Below are positions 58,402 through 64,000 of a stretch of DNA of 64,000 nucleotides, piece after piece; within the stretch, counting starts at the first letter, position 1; the number at the start of each line of letters is the position of its first letter. The stretch spans positions 124,001 through 188,000 of the forward strand of contig NZ_JAAXPG010000004.1 of NCBI RefSeq assembly GCF_012396365.1, in the 5' to 3' direction. The notes under the pieces were generated by a model, which was not told the origin of the DNA, made no database searches, and saw nothing but the letters and a program-made list of their open reading frames with translations. The DNA is from Nocardiopsis alborubida. GTDB taxonomy: Bacteria; Actinomycetota; Actinomycetes; Streptosporangiales; Streptosporangiaceae. Both the position numbers and the translations under genes were made by a program.

Positions 58402-59712
58402 CTACAGGATGATCCGCATCGGCTCCTCGAGGATCTCCGCGAGGTCCTTGAGGAACGCGGCGCCCACGGCGCCGTCCACCGCGCGGTGGTCCACCGACAG
58501 CTCCAGGGAGATCCGGTTGCGCACGACGACCTCGCCGTCCACGACCACCGGCTCCTGGCGCATCGCGCCGACCGCGAGGATGGCCGCCTCCGGCGGGTTG
58601 ATCACCGCGGAGAAGCTGTCCACGCCGAACATGCCCAGGTTGGACACGCTGAACGTGCCGCCGCTCATCTCCTGCGGCTTGAGCTTGCCGTCACGGGCCT
58701 TGCCCGCCAGCTCGCGCGTGCGCGTGGAGATCTCCGACAGCGTCGCCTTGTCCGTGTCGTGCAGCACCGGCACCACGAGCCCGGCGTCCACGGCCACGGC
58801 CACACCCACGTTGACCCGGTGGTGCTGGAGCAGCTTGTCGTCCACCCACGAGGTGTTCACCGCCGGGTGCAGCTTCAGCGCCGTCGCGCTGGCCTTGACG
58901 ATCAGGTCGTTGAAGCTGACCTTCACGCCCGTGCTGGACAGCTGCTCGTTGATCTGCGCGCGGAAGGCCTTGAGCGCCTCGGCGTCGATCGTGCGGCGCA
59001 GGTAGAAGTGCGGCACGGTCTGCTTGCTCTCGGTCAGGCGGCGCGCGATCACCTTGCGCACGTTGCTGACCTTGAGCTCCTCGGAGGCGCGGCCGTCGTC
59101 GAAGGCCGGGGCGGACGCGGCCCGCTCGGCGGAGGGCTTGGCCTCCTCCTTGGCCTCCACGGTGTGCGGGGTCCCCTCGGCGGAGGAGCCCTTCTCCCGG
59201 GCGGCCTCGATGTCGGCGCGCACGATCCGGCCCTTGGGGCCCGACCCCTGGATCCTGTTGATGTCCAGGCCGTACTCCTTGGCCAGACGCCGGGCCAGCG
59301 GGGAGGTGCGCGGGCGCGCGGCCCCGTCGCCGGAGGCCGGGGCGGATTCCTCGGACTGCTCCTCCGTGCCCTCGGCGGCCTCCTGGATCTCCTCCGCCTT
59401 CTCGCCCTGCTCCTCCTCGGCGGGCTCGGCCCCGGGCTTCGAACCGCCGTCGCCGGAGTCCTCGGGCACCGCGTCCGGGGAGTCGCCGATCACGCCGATG
59501 ACCGCGCCGATCGGCACCGTCTCACCCTCGGAGACGGACTGCTTGACCAGGTAGCCGTCCTCGTAGGCCTCGTACTCCATGACGGCCTTGTCGGTCTCGA
59601 TCTCGACCAGGACGTCACCGGAGGCGACCTTGTCGCCCACGTTCTTGACCCACGTGCTGATGACGCCTTCCTCCATGGTGTCGGAGAGGCGCGGCATCTG
59701 GATCTCGCTCAT
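58402..59712 (-). CDS. Dihydrolipoamide acyltransferase, E2 of pyruvate dehydrogenase
   Basis: The 436-residue E2 core has one lipoyl domain (about 1-75, ETDKAVMEYEA with lipoyl-Lys), an acidic Glu/Ala/Pro linker, a peripheral-subunit-binding domain (about 135-170, TSPLARRLAKEYGLDINRI) and the C-terminal catalytic domain with DHRAVDGAVG. It transfers the acyl group from E1 to CoA. It is the last gene of the three-gene operon, 14 bp after E1beta. Confidence 0.93.
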   Translation of the reverse strand: MSEIQMPRLSDTMEEGVISTWVKNVGDKVASGDVLVEIETDKAVMEYEAYEDGYLVKQSVSEGETVPIGAVIGVIGDSPDAVPEDSGDGGSKPGAEPAEEEQGEKAEEIQEAAEGTEEQSEESAPASGDGAARPRTSPLARRLAKEYGLDINRIQGSGPKGRIVRADIEAAREKGSSAEGTPHTVEAKEEAKPSAERAASAPAFDDGRASEELKVSNVRKVIARRLTESKQTVPHFYLRRTIDAEALKAFRAQINEQLSSTGVKVSFNDLIVKASATALKLHPAVNTSWVDDKLLQHHRVNVGVAVAVDAGLVVPVLHDTDKATLSEISTRTRELAGKARDGKLKPQEMSGGTFSVSNLGMFGVDSFSAVINPPEAAILAVGAMRQEPVVVDGEVVVRNRISLELSVDHRAVDGAVGAAFLKDLAEILEEPMRIIL

Positions 59713-59726
59713 GCTTGAAACTCCCT

Positions 59727-60740
59727 CTACCCGACCCGTTTGCCGACGGCGCTCAGGGTCTCCTTGATGGCGGTGCTGATCGACTCGACCGACGGCAGGG
59801 CCGCCGTCTCCAGCGGCTTGGCGTAGGGCATGGGCACCTCGGCCATCGCCACCCGGCGGACCGGGGCGTCGAGGTAGTCGAAGGCGCCCTCCTGGATCGA
59901 GGCGGCGATCTCCGCGCCGATCCCGTAGGTCAGCCAGTCGTCCTCGCAGATCACCGCGGCGCCGGTCTTCTTGACCGAGTCCACGAAGGTCTGGCGGTCC
60001 AGCGGGCGCAGGCTGCGCAGGTCGACGACCTCGACGTCGATGTCCTCCTCGGCCAGCTTCTCGGCGACCTGGGTCGCGACCATGGCCATCCGGGAGTAGC
60101 CGATGAGGGTGATGTCGCTGCCCTCGCGGGTGACCTTGGCGCGGCCGATCGTGGCGACGTTGTCGTTCTCCGCCTCGGCGTAGTCGTCGGGGACCTCGCC
60201 CTTGGAGTTGTACAGGCCCAGGTTCTCCAGGAACAGGACCGGGTCGTCGTCGCGGATGGCCGCGCGCAGCATCTGCGAGGCCTCGGCCGGGGTGCTGGGA
60301 GCGAGCACCTTCAGACCGGGGATGAACGAGTAGAACAGCTCGATGTTCTGCGAGTGCGTGGCGCCGAGCTGCTGGCCGCCGCCGCCGGGCGTGCGGATGA
60401 CCATGGGCACGCTCGTCTGGCCGCCGAACATGCCGTAGATCTTGGCGGCGTGGTTGATGATCTGGTCGATGGCGATCAGCGAGAAGTTGATCGTCATCAG
60501 CTCGACGACCGGGCGCAGGCCCAGCATGGCCGCGCCGACGGCCGCGCCGACGAAGCCCTCCTCGGCGATCGGGGTGTCCTTGACCCTGCGGGGGCCGAAC
60601 TCCTTGAGCAGGCCCTCGGTGATCTTGTAGGAGCCCTCGAAGACGCCGATCTCCTCGCCCATGACGAGGACGTTCTCGTCGCGGACCATCTCGGCGCGAA
60701 GGGTGTCCCGCAGAGCCTGGCGGTAAGTGATCACAGACAT
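59727..60740 (-). CDS. Pyruvate dehydrogenase E1 beta subunit
   Basis: The 337-residue beta subunit of a thiamine-dependent 2-oxoacid dehydrogenase shows YRQALRDTLRAEMVRDENVLVMGEE and a later ICEDDWLTYGIGAE segment. With E1alpha it decarboxylates pyruvate (or a branched 2-oxoacid) and passes the acyl group to E2. GGAAGGAA precedes the ATG, and it lies 13 bp after E1alpha. Confidence 0.93.
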   Translation of the reverse strand: MSVITYRQALRDTLRAEMVRDENVLVMGEEIGVFEGSYKITEGLLKEFGPRRVKDTPIAEEGFVGAAVGAAMLGLRPVVELMTINFSLIAIDQIINHAAKIYGMFGGQTSVPMVIRTPGGGGQQLGATHSQNIELFYSFIPGLKVLAPSTPAEASQMLRAAIRDDDPVLFLENLGLYNSKGEVPDDYAEAENDNVATIGRAKVTREGSDITLIGYSRMAMVATQVAEKLAEEDIDVEVVDLRSLRPLDRQTFVDSVKKTGAAVICEDDWLTYGIGAEIAASIQEGAFDYLDAPVRRVAMAEVPMPYAKPLETAALPSVESISTAIKETLSAVGKRVG

Positions 60741-60753
60741 GTGGGTTCCTTCC

Positions 60754-61866
60754 CTACTCCGCGAACACCGGGTCGGCGGGCATGCGGGTGGACTCGTTGG
60801 GCACCGGGGTGGCGTAGGTGTAGTCGAAGAGCGTGGAGACCTCCGGGTGCGGGCTGTTCTCGGCGAACTCCGCGGCCTCGGTGACCTCGGCCTTGACGGA
60901 GGCGGCGATCTCCTCGCGCAGCTCGTCGGTGAGGATGCCCTCCTCGGCGAGCCTGGCGTCGAACAGGGCGATCGGGTCGTTCTCGTCCGACCGGGCCTCG
61001 TCCTTCTGCTCGTCGGTGCGGTACTTGGCCGGGTCGACCACGGAGTGGCCCTTCATCCGGTAGCTCCACGCCTCCAGCAGGAACGGGGTCTGCTCCTCGC
61101 GGGCGCGCTCGATGAGCCTGGACGCGGTGTCGCGGACCGCGAGCACGTCGCGGCCGTCCACGCGCTCGCCCTCGATGCGGAAGGCGGCGCCGCGCTTGTA
61201 CAGGTCGGGCTCGGCGGAGGACATCTCGACCGTGGTGCCCATGCCGGTGAAGTTGTTGATCACCACGAAGACGATCGGCAGGTTCCACAGCTTGGCGATG
61301 TTGAGGGTCTCGTGCCAGGCGCCGATGTTGGTGGTGCCGTCGCCCATCTGGCACATGACGACCTCGTCGCCGCCCCGGTAGGAGACGGCCAGCGCGGCAC
61401 CGGCGGCCAGCGGCAGCTGCCCGCCGACGATGCCGTAGCCGCCGAGCATGCGGGTCTCGGTGTCGTACATGTGCATCGAGCCGCCCCAGCCCTTGGACAC
61501 GCCGTCGACGCGCCCGTAGAGCTCGGCCATGACCCGCTTGGGGTCCATGCCCTTGCCGATCGCGTACCCGTGGTCACGGTAGTTCGTGAACAGGTAGTCG
61601 CGCTCCTGGAGGGCGGTCATCAGGCCGACGACCGTGGCCTCCTCGCCGAGGTTGAGGTGGCAGTAGCCGCCGATCCTGGCCTGGGTGTAGGCCTGGGCCG
61701 TGCGCTCCTCGAACCGCCGGACGAACAGCATCTGGCGGTAGTAGTCGAGAAGGGTGTCGGGCTTCTCGTCGGCGAGGCCGGGGGAGGTGTCCTTACGGGT
61801 GGTACGCCGCCGGGTCCCTGAGGAGGGCCTGGCGGTGCGGCCCTTCGGCTTGGCCGTGTCAGCCAT
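60754..61866 (-). CDS. Pyruvate dehydrogenase E1 alpha subunit
   Basis: The 370-residue alpha subunit begins with a basic tail (KGRTARPSSGTRRRTTRKD) and has the thiamine diphosphate motif GDGTTNIGAWHETLN and GWGGSMHMYD. This is nearer to PDH/acetoin-type E1alpha than to branched-chain E1alpha. ATG at 61866 has AAAGG 6 bp upstream. The frame is open for another 87 codons, which look non-coding. Confidence 0.93.
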   Translation of the reverse strand: MADTAKPKGRTARPSSGTRRRTTRKDTSPGLADEKPDTLLDYYRQMLFVRRFEERTAQAYTQARIGGYCHLNLGEEATVVGLMTALQERDYLFTNYRDHGYAIGKGMDPKRVMAELYGRVDGVSKGWGGSMHMYDTETRMLGGYGIVGGQLPLAAGAALAVSYRGGDEVVMCQMGDGTTNIGAWHETLNIAKLWNLPIVFVVINNFTGMGTTVEMSSAEPDLYKRGAAFRIEGERVDGRDVLAVRDTASRLIERAREEQTPFLLEAWSYRMKGHSVVDPAKYRTDEQKDEARSDENDPIALFDARLAEEGILTDELREEIAASVKAEVTEAAEFAENSPHPEVSTLFDYTYATPVPNESTRMPADPVFAE

Positions 61867-62239
61867 GGTGTGCCTTTCTACGTACGAGAAGGCCTGGGGC
61901 CCCGGGTCTGTGGACCGGGGTACCAGGCCCGCCGCGGCCGCGCTGTCGGGTGCGACCGTGGCGTGCGCAGCCACCCGGCTCATGCGGTGGCGGCGCTCTG
62001 TGGCTGTTGCGGGGCGCGTTCCGGAGGAGGGTGGCTCGCCCTCCTCCGGACACGAAGCGCTGGTGGGGTCTCGTGTGCAGTTGTCCGCAGAACCCCTGCC
62101 GCATTGCTTCCCGGTCTGCACCCGCATATGCGTCCGTGGCCCGGCGCGGCGGTGCCGGTCGCACGGGTTCGTCCACCGGCCGGATGAACGACTCCGCTTG
62201 CCCGGGAGGGGCCCGCTCGTGTGTGACGTGTGTCGCGCA

Positions 62240-62268
62240 CACTCTACGGTCTGATCGATGATCGATCA
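62240..62268 (-). promoter_or_regulatory. Promoter of the pdh operon
   Basis: On the minus strand TTGATC (62268-62263), a 17-bp spacer and TAGAGT (62245-62240) make a near-ideal -35/-10 pair directed at the pdh genes. It overlaps the operator palindrome. Confidence 0.6.
62251..62267. promoter_or_regulatory. GntR/FCD operator palindrome
   Basis: TGATCGATGATCGATCA is a perfect 17-bp palindrome (8-bp arms, central G). It covers the -35 hexamer and spacer of the pdh promoter, where a bound repressor would block RNA polymerase. The repressor is most likely the GntR protein encoded 190 bp away at 62444. Confidence 0.65.
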
Positions 62269-62443
62269 ATACAACTCTATGCCAGAAGGTCCGGTTTCGG
62301 AGCGACGGGGCAGGTCGCAGTGCTCCCGCGGGTCTGGAGGAATCGGCGGGGCCGCTGGCGGAGGCCGGGCGTGCCGGGGCGGTCGACGCGGGGGCCGGAC
62401 GGGTGGACGCGCCGCCACGGGACGGTGGCGGGAGGACCAGGGG

Positions 62444-63121
62444 TCAGCGGGCGCTCTCGTGGGACTTCAGCGCCGCCTCCACGTAGTTGAGCACGTGGTC
62501 GCTGAGCATCTGCCCCACCGAGGGGTCCCCCTCGATGAAGGCGCGCGTGATCTGGGCGTGGTCGGCGGCCTTGGCGTGCAGCTCCATGTTCAGCCAGCGC
62601 ACCGACAGCGCGGTCCACACCTCCACGCCCAGCGACTCCCAGGTGTGCAGGAGCACGCTGTTGTCGGCGGCGCGCACCACCTCGCGGTGGAACTCCACGC
62701 TGTGCCGGATCTGCTCGGACACGTCGCCCTGTGCCGTCGCCCGTTGGAGCGCCTCCACCTCCCGCTCCAGGGGGGAGGGGTCGGCGGCCAGGCGGGGCGC
62801 GGCCAGCTGCGCCGCGACCAGCTCCAGCCCGGCGCGCACGGGGTAGATCTCCGCCATGTCCTGGACCCCGAAGGCCCGCACCCGGGCGCCCTTGTTGGGT
62901 ACGGTCTCGATCAGGCGCAGGGTCTCCAGCTCGCGCAGCGCCTCGCGCACCGGCGCCTGGCTCACCCTCAGCTCCGTGGCGACGCGGCGTTCCACGATCC
63001 GCTCGCCGGGCTGCCAGCGACCGGACAGCAGGCCCTCGACCAGTACCTGCCGGATCTGCTCCCTGAGCGGCTCGCGGGCCAGCTTCGAGGGATCATCCGG
63101 CAGCTGGGGCAGGTCGACCAT
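62444..63121 (-). CDS. GntR-family regulator of the FCD subclass
   Basis: The 225-residue protein has an N-terminal winged helix (LREQIRQVLVEGLLSGRWQPGERIVERRVATELRVSQAPVREALRELE) and an FCD effector domain (EIYPVRAGLELVAAQLAAPRL, then the metal-binding Asp/His-like EFHREVVRAADN). FCD regulators sense carboxylates such as pyruvate or lactate. The gene next to it on the same strand is the pdh operon, whose promoter has a matching palindrome. ATG follows GGAAGGG. Confidence 0.9.
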   Translation of the reverse strand: MVDLPQLPDDPSKLAREPLREQIRQVLVEGLLSGRWQPGERIVERRVATELRVSQAPVREALRELETLRLIETVPNKGARVRAFGVQDMAEIYPVRAGLELVAAQLAAPRLAADPSPLEREVEALQRATAQGDVSEQIRHSVEFHREVVRAADNSVLLHTWESLGVEVWTALSVRWLNMELHAKAADHAQITRAFIEGDPSVGQMLSDHVLNYVEAALKSHESAR

Positions 63122-63750
63122 CCAGGGCCCTTCCGTTCCACGTCCAGCACACGGCCCGTGCACGGACCGGCTCACTCAGCGTCGTACAAACTCCTTGAAG
63201 AGTGCCACACACCCGCGGGTCAGCCGGACAGCAGGCCTCGAACCGCTAACAGAAGGCTCACGAACAGGTCGCATGGCGGTGAACCGCCGTCGACCAGTGC
63301 CGGGGCGTGGGGCAAAGTCCGAGGTGGTGGCGGACGTACGTGTGCCACCACACCACCGACGGGGGGGACCGTCCGGGTAGGCTCATCTGTCGGCAATATT
63401 CACACAAAGCTGCGCGGAGCGTGACCCACGTAACAACGAGGAGTTCGATGAGGTGCCCTGACCTGCGCCGACCTGAACCGGGCCGAGCGCCCGGCACACT
63501 GTAGACGCCACTGTCGACCCCCTTGTTCCTTGGACGCCGATCCTGCTCAGAGGCCGATCACGACGTAGTGAACCAGCCCGAAGGAACGGCCGTCGAACGG
63601 AGTGGGCGGAAGGTATCGAACTCTCCGCCACGTCCACCCCGAGTCGGCGCTGAGGACGTCAGATCAGTTCCAGCAACCACGGCTAGCCCGTCCCCCACGC
63701 TTCACAAGTGCCACAGGCAAGCCCACGACGTGTGAGACAGCACTGAGCAC
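63122..63750. other. Intergenic region, right end of window
   Basis: This 629 bp stretch contains no convincing gene. The one clear structure is an inverted repeat GTGGTGGC-N12-GCCACCAC at 63324-63351. No tRNA or rRNA structure was seen. Confidence 0.4.
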
Positions 63751-64000
63751 ATGACGCACTCTTCGAGGACACGACGACATCCACGGGCGAGGCAGTTGAC
63801 CGAGCCACACGACAGGCAAGAGCGGACGACACCGCTCCCGGGGCCCTACAGCGGGCCGATTCCCATGGTGCGTACCACCGTGTACGACCCTGGGCGGCCC
63901 GTCGTGCGCCCGGTCCGATGGCCCAGCGTGAGCGAGATCGCGTGGGGAATCGCGTCGGACCGCATCGCCATCATGCTGGCCGTGGCGCTGATCGTCATGA
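63751..64000 (+). CDS. Start of an uncharacterised gene (3' end outside window)
   Basis: The open frame from ATG 63751 continues to the window edge. The later part (from Met39 at 63865) ends in a hydrophobic helix (IAIMLAVALIV), suggesting a membrane protein with an N-terminal cytosolic tail. Its start is uncertain: ATG 63751 has only a weak ribosome site and ATG 63865 is an alternative. The family is not recognisable from this fragment. Confidence 0.4.
   Translation, partial: MTHSSRTRRHPRARQLTEPHDRQERTTPLPGPYSGPIPMVRTTVYDPGRPVVRPVRWPSVSEIAWGIASDRIAIMLAVALIVM

Larger units (their letters stand above)
61867..62443. other. pdh leader and GntR 3' intergenic region
   Basis: The 577 bp carry the pdh promoter and operator (62240-62268) and a leader of about 365 nt between the likely transcription start and E1alpha. 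No small open frame of protein-like composition was found in the leader. Confidence 0.5.

Noticed and set aside
63324-63351. tRNA or riboswitch near the right end
   Set aside because: The inverted repeat does not fit a tRNA cloverleaf, and no known riboswitch consensus could be seen. It is reported only as an inverted repeat.

Overview
The window is high-GC DNA from a filamentous actinomycete. The evidence is the G+C-rich third codon positions, many GTG starts, an ask-asd pair, a probable F420-dependent oxidoreductase, a mycothiol-type isomerase fold and a SARP regulator. The gene content would suit a Streptomyces or Nocardiopsis relative, but the genus cannot be fixed from the sequence. It holds one large secondary-metabolite cluster of about 50 kb (roughly 4.7-55.0 kb) between ordinary chromosomal genes.

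Left flank (1-4.4 kb): the end of aspartokinase, aspartate-semialdehyde dehydrogenase, a GntR regulator, a PLDc_N-type membrane protein and a helix-hairpin-helix protein. Right flank (55.4-64 kb): a DUF952/cupin fusion, two uncharacterised genes, a pyruvate dehydrogenase operon (E1alpha, E1beta, E2) with its own promoter and a palindrome that probably binds the adjacent GntR/FCD repressor, and the start of an unknown gene.

The cluster has two linked type II PKS systems. (1) A twelve-gene leftward operon (24.2 to 12.2 kb) encodes an aromatic minimal PKS (KSalpha, CLF, ACP) with a ketoreductase, didomain aromatase/cyclase, TcmI-like cyclase and two flavin monooxygenases. It also carries acyl-CoA carboxylase beta and epsilon subunits, a KASIII-like enzyme with Ser in place of the nucleophilic Cys, and a discrete acyltransferase. 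Left of it lie a SARP, a MarR repressor with a SnoaL-like gene, a flavin monooxygenase, an NmrA-like reductase, a DABB-like protein, a flavin-dependent halogenase and an antiporter. (2) A rightward operon (28.6 to 36.0 kb) encodes a second, reducing set: ACP, FabF-like KS, a short KS-like partner, FabG, AT, a thioester-reductase-like SDR and another SDR. The divergent operon adds a double hot-dog dehydratase. A paralogous KS plus short KS-like pair lies at 46.5-48.4 kb. The likely job of the second system is a reduced acyl chain, either a starter unit or a side chain, for the halogenated aromatic core. That is inference.

The most unusual genes are at 25.4-27.5 kb and 34.5-36.0 kb. The first fuses a complete tryptophan-2,3-dioxygenase domain to the ATP-grasp and phosphohistidine domains of pyruvate phosphate dikinase, without the PEP/pyruvate barrel. 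The second carries another phosphohistidine domain on an unrelated N-terminal region. Together they look like a phosphoryl-transfer module attached to a haem dioxygenase, possibly acting on a pathway intermediate. Tailoring and export genes fill 36.6-52.3 kb (UbiA prenyltransferase, flavin monooxygenases, P450, SnoaL and SRPBCC proteins, MMPL exporter, luciferase-like oxidoreductase, SCP2 protein, CopD-like protein, PPTase). The right end has another AT, a catalytically dead IS701-like protein and a TetR regulator. A repeated element with core AAGTGCGGA, spaced about 28 bp, lies in the two main divergent promoter regions, with single copies elsewhere, and may be the binding site of a cluster regulator.
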